Below, piece by piece: positions 1 through 9,177 of a DNA stretch of 37,198 nucleotides. Origin of the DNA: an uncultured Ulvibacter sp. (GTDB lineage: Bacteria > Bacteroidota > Bacteroidia > Flavobacteriales > Flavobacteriaceae). The notes under the pieces are model-generated. The model saw nothing but the letters and a program-made list of their open reading frames with translations. It did not search any database and was not told where the DNA came from. The position numbers and the translations under genes were made by a program. The DNA is taken from assembly GCA_938083445.1 (NCBI GenBank), contig CALKCP010000016.1, forward strand, positions 1-37,198, read 5' to 3'. Position 1 is the first letter of the stretch. Each line of letters starts with the position of its first letter.

Positions 1-333
1 AGTGGCAAGAAGTTCAGCACCTACTATATCAGAAAACATTCCTTGGTATGCCAATCCCCATTCGAAATTAGTGTTTTCAGGAGTGTAATTTGCAAGGTAT
101 GTTCTTCCGAACATGTACTCAATTCTAGTTAATTGAGCACCATTTCTACCCATAGTTTCTACAAAGCTTCTGAAGTCTAATTGAATAGCTACCATATAGC
201 GCTCTAGATCGGCTTTGTCCAACGTTACGTTGTTAGGATCGTCAAGTAAATCTAAATCGGTAGTTTCACAAGATGTGAAGGTCATACCTAGAATTAGAAA
301 TAAAAAGATTGATATTTTATTTATGTTTTTCAT
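1..333 (-). CDS. SusD/RagB-like outer-membrane lipoprotein, 5' part only
   Basis: Reading the minus strand from the ATG at 333-331 gives 111 codons with no stop before the window edge, so only the N-terminal part is present. The protein begins with a Lys-rich n-region and a hydrophobic stretch, and ends its signal in Phe-Thr-Ser-Cys, a type II signal peptide with Cys22 as the lipidated residue. The following LDLLDDPN stretch and the helical segment after it are typical of the SusD/RagB family, the surface lipoproteins that lie as a lid on a SusC-type transporter and capture glycans or other nutrients. It starts 19 bases after the end of the SusC-like gene and must be co-transcribed with it. 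The substrate cannot be deduced from this fragment. The family call is confident because of sequence and neighbour together. Confidence 0.88.
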   Translation of the reverse strand, partial: MKNINKISIFLFLILGMTFTSCETTDLDLLDDPNNVTLDKADLERYMVAIQLDFRSFVETMGRNGAQLTRIEYMFGRTYLANYTPENTNFEWGLAYQGMFSDIVGAELLAT

Positions 334-352
334 TTTTATCTTTTTTTAAATA

Positions 353-3300
353 TTAAAATGTAGCATTTATACTAACACCGTATCTTTTACTACTTGGACC
401 TGTTAAGTAATCAAAACCTTGTCCGTTCCCAGCTCCTAATCCTGCTACGTTAGGATCGAAGTTAATTCCATCAGGCGTATTGTATGCCTTATACCACATA
501 TTGAAACCACTAGCTTTAATAGTCAAGCGTCCTATTGGAGTTTTTTCTAAAAATTTAGCTGGTAATGTGTAAGCTAAAGAAACTTCTCTAAGTCGAACTA
601 CTGAACCGTCATATACTGATAGTTCATCTGCTGGACTTGCGAAACCGTTACTAAAATAAAAATCTGAATTATTAATTTGGATATCATTTGGCTCTCCTGT
701 TGCAGCACTAACGCCTGGCAGAATGTAAGTACCTAATCTATCTTCAGTATCAGTAGTTAAACCTCTACCCATTAGAGAAGCTATGGTTATAGAATAAATA
801 TCTCCTCCAGAAGTATGACCAACGTTAACACCTAACGATAGCCCCTTATAGGAGATCGTGTTTGTGTAGTTCATAACCCAGTCAGGATTTGGATCCCCTA
901 TCGCAGGAAGTAAACCTTCTTCATCAATTGTTTCTGATACGTAGTTACCAACTCCATCTACAAGTAGATTTCCGCTTTCATCTCTAGCAATACGTGATCC
1001 GAAGATAGTTCCTAAAGGATACCCAACTCTTGCACCGTTACCTAAATTTGTGAATCCTGCATAAATTATCAGTTGAGTATCACCGTCAAGCTCTGTAACT
1101 TCACTTCGTTGTTTCGTGAAATTCCAGTTGAAATTCCAGTTCACACCGGTGTCACTCTTAAGAATGTCAAGTCCTAAATCAACTTCCAATCCTTCGATTT
1201 CAATTTTACCGATATTTGAAGGACTGAACGAAGCACCACTACTTGGCGGTATCGGACGACTTCCAACGATTAAATCTTGTGTTTCTCTAGTGTAGAATGA
1301 TACATCAAAATTCATTCGGCTAAACAATTTACCTTCAACTCCAAATTCAATTTCGCTAAACAGTTCAGGTTTGATATCTAAATTACCAACACTTGAAGCT
1401 GTTGAGTTACTCGTAATTAAATTTCCAGCATCATCTGCCCAAGCTTGTGTATTAAGGTTTACCAATGTTACAGTTGGATAACCTGTTGAGAAGTTTGCAG
1501 AAGTTCCATAACCAGCTCTAAGTTTCAGGTAGTTTATACCGTACTCAGACTTTATGCCTGGAAAAGCCGATGTTGGAATAAAAGAGGCACTTGCAGATGG
1601 GTAGAACAATGAGTTATTAACTGCATTTGATACCCAGTCATTTCTACCTGCAAAATTTAGGTAGAACATATTCTTAACGTCAAAATTCATTTGACCATAA
1701 ACCCCAAGAATATTTCTCTTTGAATGAAACTCGATAGGCGTTTGATTTATGAATCCACTGTGATCGAAGAAGTCAAAAACTTGTTGTCCATTACTGCTAA
1801 CTCCAATACTGTTGAAATCTATGCTTCTAGAAGTTGCTCCTACTAAGAATCCCATATCTAACCAATCGGTGATAAGTGAGAAGTTGTTCCCGCTTAAAAC
1901 AAATTTATGGTCATTAATGGTGTTTGTATTATTATAAGTGTCATAAAAACCACTATCCGTTTGTATGCTTCCTGTTCTACCACCTTTGTTTTGTCTGTTC
2001 ACATTGTCTTCAGAATATGTGTCAATACTACCTTGGTATAAAAGGTTTATATTTTCAGTGATGTTAAAGTCAATGGCTGCAAAACCGTTTATACGATTTG
2101 TTTTCTGTGAAAACCTTGCATTTTTCACAGTCCATAATGGATGCTGTATTGCATTATCATCTCTGTAATAAACACTAGCTCCATCAGGTGTTTCAAAAGG
2201 TAGCGCCTGAATGTCTATACCTCTAGGAGTATAAAATAAATCTCCAAATATAGAAGAACCACTACCGACAGAACTACTACCAAAACTAGTAGCAACAGGC
2301 GGTGTCTTGTAGTCTATAAGTGTGTATGTCATAGACCCTCTAACGTTTATTTTGTTAGATAGTTTACCACCTCCAGATACAGTTAAATTTGTTCTGCTAA
2401 TATTATTTCCAGGTGTAAACCCTTCGTCATCTAAATGACTAAAAGCAGTACCGTAGTTAAACTTACCATCTTCACTTCTACCTCTCATGTTTGCAGAAAG
2501 TGTTGAAACACCACCTACTCTAAAGAAATCTTCAACACTGTTTCTTGGTCTCCAGTCATATCTTTGTCCCTCAAATTCAGCCTGGTAGTCAGGATAATTT
2601 GACGCTAAGAAAGAAGAGGTTGAATAAGGGTGAGCTAATGTACCATCCGAGTTAAAACCAGCATTTGGGTTGGCATCATTTACAAATGAGCCCCAGCCAC
2701 CTAAACCGTCTCTGTAGAAACCTGGTCCCCAGTTACTGTAGAACCAACCGTCAGCATCAGCTTGATTAAAACCTCCACCAAATGAATCTTGGTAGTCTGG
2801 TATTGAAGCCACTTCATTGAAAAAGTATGAAGATGATACCTCTATTTCTTGCTTCGAAGTAAGAACCTTAGAATCTCCAGTTTTAGTTGTTATTAGAATA
2901 ACCCCATTTCGACCTTCAGTACCGTAAAGTGTCGTTGCAGCTAAACCTTTCAATATATCTATATTAGCAATGTTGTTAGGGTCAATGTCAAAAGAACGAC
3001 TTGTTCCCATATTCCCATCAACAAAATTACTTGCTTCGTTCGTGTCATTACTGTAAGGTACACCATCAACCACATAAAGTGCATTGTTGGACCCTGAGAA
3101 TGAACTCATACCACGAATAATAACCTTATTGGCAGAACCAGAAAGACCGTTTTGAGTGGTAATATCGATACCAGCAGATTTACCTTGAAGTATTCGAGTT
3201 AAATCGGATTCAGGATTATCCTTGATCTGTTCTTCTTTCACAGAAGAAACAGCATAACCAAGGGCCTTTTTTTCCTTTCTAATACCCGAAGCAGTTACAA

Positions 3301-3619
3301 CCACCTCTTCTAGTTGGGCAGCGTCCTCTTCCATATTAAGGTTAATAGTGTTTGAACTTGCTGTCACAGCAATATCACTAGGTTTGAAACCTACATAACT
3401 AAAGGATAGCGTTTGGCCTACATTGGCTTGGACGGAATAATTACCGTCAAAATCCGATTGTGTACCATTGGTTGTTCCTTTAATGATGATATTAACCCCC
3501 GGTAACGGTAAACCTGTGTTGTCGGTCACAGTTCCAGAGATTGTTTTTTCTTGTGCGAACGTGAGTTGCACTACTAACACTAGTAAAAGTGTTAAAATTC
3601 CACTAAACTTTGTTCTCAT
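353..3619 (-). CDS. SusC/RagA-family TonB-linked outer-membrane transporter
   Basis: This 1088-residue protein has all parts of a SusC-like TonB-dependent transporter. A signal peptide (about 1-22, ending in LTFAQ) is followed by a carboxypeptidase regulatory-like beta-sandwich (about 27-95, with GTVTDNTGLPLPGVNI). The plug domain (about 105-248) includes the SusC/RagA hallmark around residues 168-190 (IIRGMSS and LYVVDGVPYS). A large beta-barrel then ends in the C-terminal Phe expected for BAM-dependent insertion. SusC proteins import oligosaccharides or peptides across the outer membrane with TonB energy, working with the SusD lipoprotein encoded directly downstream. No anti-sigma factor, sensor or polysaccharide-degrading enzyme is visible on this side of the pair, so substrate and regulator lie outside the window or are absent. 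The short 119-base upstream gap holds no promoter that I can call with confidence. Confidence 0.95.
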   Translation of the reverse strand: MRTKFSGILTLLLVLVVQLTFAQEKTISGTVTDNTGLPLPGVNIIIKGTTNGTQSDFDGNYSVQANVGQTLSFSYVGFKPSDIAVTASSNTINLNMEEDAAQLEEVVVTASGIRKEKKALGYAVSSVKEEQIKDNPESDLTRILQGKSAGIDITTQNGLSGSANKVIIRGMSSFSGSNNALYVVDGVPYSNDTNEASNFVDGNMGTSRSFDIDPNNIANIDILKGLAATTLYGTEGRNGVILITTKTGDSKVLTSKQEIEVSSSYFFNEVASIPDYQDSFGGGFNQADADGWFYSNWGPGFYRDGLGGWGSFVNDANPNAGFNSDGTLAHPYSTSSFLASNYPDYQAEFEGQRYDWRPRNSVEDFFRVGGVSTLSANMRGRSEDGKFNYGTAFSHLDDEGFTPGNNISRTNLTVSGGGKLSNKINVRGSMTYTLIDYKTPPVATSFGSSSVGSGSSIFGDLFYTPRGIDIQALPFETPDGASVYYRDDNAIQHPLWTVKNARFSQKTNRINGFAAIDFNITENINLLYQGSIDTYSEDNVNRQNKGGRTGSIQTDSGFYDTYNNTNTINDHKFVLSGNNFSLITDWLDMGFLVGATSRSIDFNSIGVSSNGQQVFDFFDHSGFINQTPIEFHSKRNILGVYGQMNFDVKNMFYLNFAGRNDWVSNAVNNSLFYPSASASFIPTSAFPGIKSEYGINYLKLRAGYGTSANFSTGYPTVTLVNLNTQAWADDAGNLITSNSTASSVGNLDIKPELFSEIEFGVEGKLFSRMNFDVSFYTRETQDLIVGSRPIPPSSGASFSPSNIGKIEIEGLEVDLGLDILKSDTGVNWNFNWNFTKQRSEVTELDGDTQLIIYAGFTNLGNGARVGYPLGTIFGSRIARDESGNLLVDGVGNYVSETIDEEGLLPAIGDPNPDWVMNYTNTISYKGLSLGVNVGHTSGGDIYSITIASLMGRGLTTDTEDRLGTYILPGVSAATGEPNDIQINNSDFYFSNGFASPADELSVYDGSVVRLREVSLAYTLPAKFLEKTPIGRLTIKASGFNMWYKAYNTPDGINFDPNVAGLGAGNGQGFDYLTGPSSKRYGVSINATF

Positions 3620-3738
3620 TTTATAATTTATTTGAATTAGCCATTGCCAAAAGTCATAATAAAAAGTTAATTACACAACTATTTAAACTTAAAGTTTGCT
3701 TTTTTTTAGTTATTGATGGAGGGCTGATGAGGGTGCTG

Positions 3739-5433
3739 TCAAAACCGCGAGGATAGAATTAAATGTATTTTAGTATTTGAAAGGTTGAAGAATCTGTCTT
3801 CTGAGGTGCCATTGGCAATGTTAAACCTAAGAAGTCCAGCCTTGGTTTGCAACCCCATTCCAAGACCATATCCATAGAGCTTTTCCTTTATAAAGAGCGG
3901 TTTGTTTTCAAAATAAGCGAAGTCAAGTATGCTATGAATAAATACGTCTTGGTTGAACTGATATCGGTATTCGGTGTTAAAAACAGAAAAGAGAGAGGCA
4001 TCGATACTATCCTCGTTAAAACCTCTCATGCTTGTAATTCCTCCAAATCGAAAGAGTTCATTTGGAATAAAGGTGTCACTCAGCAGGATGTTTGATGTGT
4101 TTTGTATAAAAATAGAGTTTTCTTGATTAAGGTTAAAAATATGGTTCACTCGCGTTAAGATTTTGATTTGGTTGTCCGTTAAATCACTGGCTGCTCTTGA
4201 ACCTATTTCAGTATTAATGAATATTTCTGACTTTCTTGGAAAAAGCGGATTGCTTTGAGGGGTGTAGAAATTAAACCCGGCAAGTAAAAATTGAGATTTG
4301 AAATCCTCAATTGGATTTGTAGCGGTAACTTCTTCGAGCAAAGTGCTGGATTCATATCCTTTATAACCAATATAGCTGCTGTAGGATGGGGTTACTTGAT
4401 AATTAATTCTGAACTGCTGATCCGTGGTTATAAACGTGCTGTCTCTTTTAAATATTTTTAATTCTAATGCTGCTCCCAGTGGCGTTCCAAATAAATAGGG
4501 CAAAGTTGTTTTTACTCTCAGCTTTCTTTGTTCTTCGCCATCGGCTTTATAGTTAATGACTAACTGCTCACCATAGTTTAGATTGTTTGTAAGTTCTAGA
4601 TTGAGATAACCGTTGATCTGCAGATTGTTTGTTCGTTCGTTTGTTGCAAAGCCTAAAACACCATCAAATAAATTTGAAAGACGTTTTTTGAGATACAGGT
4701 ATACAATTGTGGAGTCTTTTCTGAAAAGCGCAGCGGGAACTTTAGGAGATGTGGTGAAGGGTAGGCTTTTTAAGATTTCATTTTTTGCTTTAATGCCTTT
4801 TTCATCAAATAGGGTTCCTTTTTTTAGTCCAGCATGATGTGTAATAAATGATTTAGGAAATTTTTCGTATCCTTTAATGACGATCGAGTCTACTGTTCTT
4901 GTTGCCCCGTTTTCTAAAATGATAGTTCCTGAAAGGAAGTTTTCCTCGGGAAAAAGCCCCGCGATTTTTATTTTAGCAAAAGATTTGCCATTGTTTGTTT
5001 TTAGACCGTTTAGTTTTTGAAGGGATGCTTCAAAAGTGTCAAAGGGAAGTACGAAATAATTCTCTGAGATTTCAGAAGAAATTTGTGCTAGTTCTTTTTT
5101 GCTAAAAAGGGATGGATCGTAAAATACCTTTATGTATTTGTATTTCTTCCCAAAGAAATACTTGGCAATAAAACTACTGTCGTTTTTCTTTTTAATTGCA
5201 ATGAGTTCACTTTCAATAAACCCTAACTCCTGCAATTTTTCCGTGATTCCCTCGGCGGCTTGCTGTAAGGATAGGTAGTTTTCATAACTTGTTTTTACGT
5301 TTAAGGAGTCTATTAGTGTCGTATGTGTTGATTTGTCAGTTTCAATAGACAGATTTAACACCTGCGCTCTCATATCAGCAAAGAAGCAGGTATATATATT
5401 AAGGTACAAGGTGAGGTATAAAATCTGTTTCAA
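3739..5433 (-). CDS. Omp85/BamA-like outer-membrane protein (D15 surface-antigen family)
   Basis: The 564-residue product begins with a signal-peptide-like segment (about 1-24, ending MRAQ). A periplasmic part of roughly 220 residues with POTRA-like character follows, then a C-terminal 16-strand-type barrel domain. The diagnostic feature is MRGF at about 469-472, the (V/I/M)RG(F/Y) tip of barrel loop 6 conserved in Omp85 proteins; the protein ends in Phe. It is much shorter than BamA (about 800 residues or more), so it is more likely one of the accessory Omp85 paralogues than the essential BamA. The start codon is TTG (5433-5431). No in-frame ATG exists upstream before a stop, and the first internal ATG (codon 21) would remove the signal peptide. 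Its exact function is unknown; insertion or secretion of outer-membrane proteins is inferred from the family. Confidence 0.82.
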   Translation of the reverse strand: MKQILYLTLYLNIYTCFFADMRAQVLNLSIETDKSTHTTLIDSLNVKTSYENYLSLQQAAEGITEKLQELGFIESELIAIKKKNDSSFIAKYFFGKKYKYIKVFYDPSLFSKKELAQISSEISENYFVLPFDTFEASLQKLNGLKTNNGKSFAKIKIAGLFPEENFLSGTIILENGATRTVDSIVIKGYEKFPKSFITHHAGLKKGTLFDEKGIKAKNEILKSLPFTTSPKVPAALFRKDSTIVYLYLKKRLSNLFDGVLGFATNERTNNLQINGYLNLELTNNLNYGEQLVINYKADGEEQRKLRVKTTLPYLFGTPLGAALELKIFKRDSTFITTDQQFRINYQVTPSYSSYIGYKGYESSTLLEEVTATNPIEDFKSQFLLAGFNFYTPQSNPLFPRKSEIFINTEIGSRAASDLTDNQIKILTRVNHIFNLNQENSIFIQNTSNILLSDTFIPNELFRFGGITSMRGFNEDSIDASLFSVFNTEYRYQFNQDVFIHSILDFAYFENKPLFIKEKLYGYGLGMGLQTKAGLLRFNIANGTSEDRFFNLSNTKIHLILSSRF

Positions 5434-5532
5434 ATAGCAACTGCTTTTGTCTGTAAATCTAACGCTACATCTTCGTTTTTAATGCCCTTTTCTAAAATTA
5501 TTAGATGTGTCTTTAAAATTACTTTGTTAAGG

Positions 5533-5563
5533 TTTGATAGTTCCGTTTTTATTTATATTTTTG
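5533..5563 (+). promoter_or_regulatory. Bacteroidota-type promoter for the ribosomal cluster
   Basis: TTTG at 5533-5536 and TATTTTTG at 5556-5563 are separated by exactly 19 bases. This matches the primary-sigma consensus of Bacteroidota (TTTG, about 19 bases, TAnnTTTG) at every defined position. Transcription would start near 5569-5571, leaving a leader of about 48 bases before rpsL. No comparably good promoter is seen further inside the 17-kb cluster, so this one is the likely main start. Confidence 0.75.
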
Positions 5564-5617
5564 CAAGCCTTTAAAAAAGGGTAAATTATATTTAAAAAAG
5601 TGTAATACATATTTTAT

Positions 5618-5992
5618 ATGCCAACAATTTCACAATTAGTACGAATAGGAAGGACCAAAATAACCAAGAAGAGTAAATCGGTTGCTTTAGATTCGTGCCC
5701 TCAGCGACGAGGTGTGTGTACGCGTGTATATACGACTACGCCAAAGAAACCTAACTCCGCAATGCGTAAAGTTGCAAGGGTTAGATTGACAAACGGCAAG
5801 GAAGTGAACGCATACATCCCCGGTGAAGGACACAATCTACAAGAGCACTCGATAGTATTGGTTAGAGGTGGAAGGGTAAAAGATTTGCCAGGAGTTAGAT
5901 ATCACATTGTACGTGGAGCTTTAGACACCGCAGGTGTTGAAGGAAGAACGCAACGTAGATCTAAGTATGGTGCAAAACGCCCTAAGAAGTAA
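5618..5992 (+). CDS. rpsL: 30S ribosomal protein S12
   Basis: S12 lies at the decoding centre of the 30S subunit and controls tRNA-selection accuracy. The 124-residue protein has the normal bacterial length and carries the family signatures TPKKPNSA (41-48) and [10 protein letters not shown] (87-96). Lys43 and Lys88, the classical streptomycin-resistance positions, are both wild-type, and Asp89, the residue methylthiolated in some bacteria, is present. It is the first gene of the ribosomal cluster, about 48 bases behind the predicted transcription start. rpoB/rpoC, which precede rpsL in many bacteria, are not here; the upstream neighbour is a divergent outer-membrane protein gene. Identity is certain. 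Confidence 0.99.
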   Translation: MPTISQLVRIGRTKITKKSKSVALDSCPQRRGVCTRVYTTTPKKPNSAMRKVARVRLTNGKEVNAYIPGEGHNLQEHSIVLVRGGRVKDLPGVRYHIVRGALDTAGVEGRTQRRSKYGAKRPKK

Positions 5993-6016
5993 TTTAAAAA
6001 CTTTTAAAGAGAAGAC

Positions 6017-6493
6017 ATGAGAAAAAGACAGGCCAAGAAAAGACCACTTTTACCAGATCCAAGGTTTAATGACCAATTAGTTACGCGTTTTGTAAATAAC
6101 TTAATGTGGGATGGAAAGAAGTCGGTGGCTTTCAAAGTGTTTTACGATGCAATTGATATCGTAGAAGAGAAAAAAACAGATGACGAGAAGTCAGGATTAG
6201 AAATATGGAAAGATGCACTTTCTAACGTAATGCCTCATGTTGAAGTGAGAAGCAGAAGAGTTGGAGGGGCAACATTTCAGATTCCAATGCAAATACGTGC
6301 TGACCGTAAAATTGCAACTGCAATGAGATGGTTGATTCTATATACAAGAAAGAGAAATGAGAAGTCTATGGCTCAAAAACTAGCCGGCGAAATTTTAGCA
6401 GCGTCAAAAGAAGAAGGTGCGGCAGTAAAAAAACGTATGGATACTCATAAAATGGCCGAAGCGAACAAAGCATTCTCACATTTCAGATTCTAA
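6017..6493 (+). CDS. rpsG: 30S ribosomal protein S7
   Basis: S7 is the primary assembly protein of the 30S head and binds the 3' major domain of 16S rRNA near the exit site. The 158-residue product shows the family's N-terminal signature ([20 protein letters not shown], residues 16-35) and a normal length. It ends in the helical SHFRF tail. It is 24 bases behind rpsL and 3 bases before fusA. In E. coli S7 is the translational repressor of the str operon, acting in the S12-S7 gap; here that gap is only 24 bases and I see no strong hairpin in it, so that mode of control is not supported. Confidence 0.99.
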   Translation: MRKRQAKKRPLLPDPRFNDQLVTRFVNNLMWDGKKSVAFKVFYDAIDIVEEKKTDDEKSGLEIWKDALSNVMPHVEVRSRRVGGATFQIPMQIRADRKIATAMRWLILYTRKRNEKSMAQKLAGEILAASKEEGAAVKKRMDTHKMAEANKAFSHFRF

Positions 6494-6496
6494 AAG

Positions 6497-8626
6497 ATGG
6501 CAAGAGATTTAAAACTAACAAGAAATATAGGAATTGCTGCGCATATTGATGCCGGTAAAACCACGACTACAGAGCGTATTCTTTATTATACGGGGGTAAG
6601 TCATAAGATTGGTGAGGTACACGACGGTGCGGCGACGATGGACTGGATGGAGCAAGAGCAAGAAAGAGGTATAACCATTACTTCGGCAGCGACTACTTGT
6701 ACATGGGATTTCCCATTGGAAAATGGAGAAAGTATTGCTGATACGAATGGGTATCACTTTAATATTATTGATACACCAGGTCACGTTGATTTTACCGTAG
6801 AGGTAAATAGGTCCTTACGTGTATTAGATGGTTTGGTATTCTTATTTAGTGCAGTCGATGGTGTTGAACCACAGTCTGAAACAAACTGGAGGCTGGCTGA
6901 TAATTATAAGGTGCCGCGTATCGGTTTTGTGAACAAGATGGATCGTCAAGGGTCAGACTTTATGATGGTTTGTAAGCAAGTAAAAGAAATGCTAGGTTCG
7001 AATGCAGTACCTATTGTTTTAAACATTGGCGACGAGGATAACTTTAAAGGAGTGGTTGATTTGGTGAAGAATCGTGCTATCATTTGGCATGAGGATTCAA
7101 TGGGATCTACTTTTGATATTGTTGATATTCCCGAAGATTTAAAAGAAGAGGCTCATTTGTTAAGGGGTAAACTTATAGAAGAGGTTGCTGCTTATGATGA
7201 GAATCTTTTAGAAAAATATATGGAAGATGAAGAGTCAATTACGGAAGATGAAGTGCACGCTGCGCTTCGTGCTGCTGTAATGGACATGTCTATTATTCCA
7301 ATGATTTGTGGTTCTGCTTTTAAAAATAAAGGCGTTCAGTTTCTTTTAGATGCTGTGTGTCGTTATTTACCTTCTCCAATGGATAAGGAGGGTATTATTG
7401 GAGTAAATCCAGATACAGAAGAAGAAGAATTACGTAAGCCTGATGCAAAGGAGCCTTTTGCGGCTTTGGCTTTTAAGATTGCTACCGATCCTTTTGTAGG
7501 GCGTTTGGCATTTTTTAGAGCATATTCAGGTCGTTTAGATGCGGGTTCATATGTGTTAAATAACCGTTCAGGTAAAAAAGAACGTATCTCAAGAATTTAC
7601 CAAATGCATGCCAACAAACAAAATGCCATCGATTATATCGAGGCAGGAGATATTGGTGCTGCGGTGGGTTTTAAAAGTATAAAAACTGGAGACACACTTA
7701 CAGATGAAAAACATCCTCTTGTTCTTGAGTCGATGGATTTCCCTGATCCGGTAATTGGTATTGCGGTTGAGCCGAAAACGAAGGCTGATGTGGATAAATT
7801 AGGTATGGCTTTAGGAAAGTTGGCTGAAGAAGATCCAACATTCCAAGTACGTACAGATGAAGCTTCAGGACAGACTATTATCTCTGGAATGGGCGAGCTT
7901 CACCTAGATATTATTGTGGATAGATTGAGACGTGAATTCAAGGTTGAAGTAAACCAAGGAGCACCACAAGTTGAATATAAAGAAGCTGTAACTCGTGATG
8001 CAGATCATAGAGAAGTGTATAAGAAACAGTCTGGTGGTCGTGGTAAGTTTGCGGATATCGTGTTTACATTAGGGCCAGCAGAGGATGGACATGTAGGATT
8101 GCAGTTTGAAAATAAAATTAAAGGTGGTAACGTTCCTAAAGAATTTATCCCGTCGGTTGAGAAAGGTTTCAAACAGGCAATGGTCAATGGACCCCTTGCA
8201 GGATTTGAGGTTGATAGTTTGAAAGTAACTCTTAAGGATGGGTCATTCCACGCAGTGGATTCTGATGCACTGTCTTTTGAGCTTGCTGCAAAACTTGGTT
8301 TTAAATCGGTTGCTAAATCCGCGGGAGCGAAAATCCTCGAGCCAATAATGAAGCTTGAAGTGATCACGCCGGAGGAAAATATGGGTGATATTGTAGGTGA
8401 CCTTAACCGTCGCCGTGGCCAAGTAAATGATATGGGAGATAGAGCAGGGGCAAAGGTTGTTAAAGCTGAAGTGCCGCTTTCAGAAATGTTTGGTTATGTA
8501 ACCACATTAAGAACATTGTCTTCAGGTCGTGCAACATCAACTATGGAATTTTCGCATTACGCAATAACGCCTTCAAATATATCAGAAGAAGTAATTGCTG
8601 CGGCAAAAGGAACCACTAACGCATAA
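6497..8626 (+). CDS. fusA: Elongation factor G (EF-G)
   Basis: EF-G is the GTPase that drives translocation on the ribosome. The 709-residue protein shows the G-domain motifs in order: G1 AHIDAGKT (15-22), G2 RGITI (57-61), G3 DTPGH (92-96) and G4 NKMD (146-149). Domains II-V follow, with conserved GMGELHLDI in domain III. The length is normal for the bacterial family. It lies 3 bases after rpsG and 10 bases before rpsJ, as the third gene of the merged cluster. It is probably the canonical EF-G, given its place in the str region. No EF-Tu gene (tuf), which follows fusA in many bacteria, is present here. Confidence 0.99.
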   Translation: MARDLKLTRNIGIAAHIDAGKTTTTERILYYTGVSHKIGEVHDGAATMDWMEQEQERGITITSAATTCTWDFPLENGESIADTNGYHFNIIDTPGHVDFTVEVNRSLRVLDGLVFLFSAVDGVEPQSETNWRLADNYKVPRIGFVNKMDRQGSDFMMVCKQVKEMLGSNAVPIVLNIGDEDNFKGVVDLVKNRAIIWHEDSMGSTFDIVDIPEDLKEEAHLLRGKLIEEVAAYDENLLEKYMEDEESITEDEVHAALRAAVMDMSIIPMICGSAFKNKGVQFLLDAVCRYLPSPMDKEGIIGVNPDTEEEELRKPDAKEPFAALAFKIATDPFVGRLAFFRAYSGRLDAGSYVLNNRSGKKERISRIYQMHANKQNAIDYIEAGDIGAAVGFKSIKTGDTLTDEKHPLVLESMDFPDPVIGIAVEPKTKADVDKLGMALGKLAEEDPTFQVRTDEASGQTIISGMGELHLDIIVDRLRREFKVEVNQGAPQVEYKEAVTRDADHREVYKKQSGGRGKFADIVFTLGPAEDGHVGLQFENKIKGGNVPKEFIPSVEKGFKQAMVNGPLAGFEVDSLKVTLKDGSFHAVDSDALSFELAAKLGFKSVAKSAGAKILEPIMKLEVITPEENMGDIVGDLNRRRGQVNDMGDRAGAKVVKAEVPLSEMFGYVTTLRTLSSGRATSTMEFSHYAITPSNISEEVIAAAKGTTNA

Positions 8627-8636
8627 TAATTTTGCT

Positions 8637-8942
8637 ATGAGTCAAAAAATTAGAATCAAATTAAAATCATACGATCATAATTTAGTGGACAAATCTGCTG
8701 AAAAAATCGTAAAGACAGTAAAAAGTACAGGTGCAGTGGTAACAGGACCAATTCCATTACCAACACATAAAAAGATTTTTACTGTACTTAGATCACCACA
8801 CGTGAATAAGAAAAGTAGGGAACAGTTTCAATTAAGCTCTTACAAGAGGTTGTTGGATATCTACAGTTCTTCTTCAAAAACAATTGATGCTCTAATGAAG
8901 TTAGAGTTGCCAAGTGGTGTTGAAGTTGAAATAAAGGTTTAA
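8637..8942 (+). CDS. rpsJ: 30S ribosomal protein S10
   Basis: S10 belongs to the 30S head and is also the NusE antitermination partner. The product of 101 residues, starting [11 protein letters not shown], has the standard length. An in-frame extension back to 8595 exists but overlaps fusA and adds unrelated residues, so the ATG at 8637 is chosen. The central RGP/PLPT and [13 protein letters not shown] region is canonical. S10 is the first gene of the S10 operon in E. coli; here it is separated from rplC by 235 bases and stands only 10 bases behind fusA, so it travels with the str group. Confidence 0.98.
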   Translation: MSQKIRIKLKSYDHNLVDKSAEKIVKTVKSTGAVVTGPIPLPTHKKIFTVLRSPHVNKKSREQFQLSSYKRLLDIYSSSSKTIDALMKLELPSGVEVEIKV

Positions 8943-9177
8943 AACCCTGCGATGGCAAGACTCTAGTGAAATAAAATATTTCTCAGGTTCTAAGCTAAAG
9001 CGAAGATTAAAATGTCCGGAGCCGAGAGCAAAGGAAAAACGGCAAACAAGATAACATTCAGGGTTGAATTTATTTTGACCCTGTTTTAGTTTCTCATAGA
9101 TAGGACCTTGTTAAGGGAATGAAAGTCCTGATACAGGAAAAAAAGAAAAGTAATTAATAATCAATAAATAATTAAAT
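8943..9177 (+). promoter_or_regulatory. Candidate ribosomal-protein leader RNA upstream of rplC/rplD
   Basis: This 235-base gap is by far the largest in the cluster and contains no credible ORF. AACCCTG (8943-8949, directly after the rpsJ stop) can pair with CAGGGTT (9059-9065), closing a domain of about 110 bases. That domain contains the hairpin GAAATA-AAA-TATTTC and a possible GCCG/CGGC pair. CAGGGTTGAA (9059-9068) can instead pair with TTTGACCCTG (9074-9083) around the loop TTTAT, giving a 10-bp hairpin with two G-U pairs followed by TTTTAGTTT. The two states exclude each other. L4, encoded by the second gene downstream, autoregulates the S10 operon in E. coli; control by L4 or L3 is an inference here. 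Confidence 0.6.
9059..9092 (+). terminator. Terminator-like hairpin inside the rplC leader
   Basis: The 10-bp stem 9059-9068/9074-9083 with a five-base loop is followed by TTTT at 9084-9087 and, after AG, by TTT. The U-tract is weaker than in the other terminators of this window. A conditional (attenuator) role is therefore more likely than full termination, since twenty-six essential genes of the cluster lie downstream. Confidence 0.4.

Noticed and set aside
8005..8367. 120-codon minus-strand frame within fusA
   Set aside because: Antisense to EF-G and without recognisable features.
8595..8636. Longer N-terminus for S10
   Set aside because: The extension overlaps the end of fusA and is not found in S10 proteins; ATG 8637 gives the canonical 101 residues.
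9071..9077. TATTTTG before rplC as an internal promoter
   Set aside because: It is one T short of TAnnTTTG, has no -33 partner and is better explained as part of the leader hairpin.
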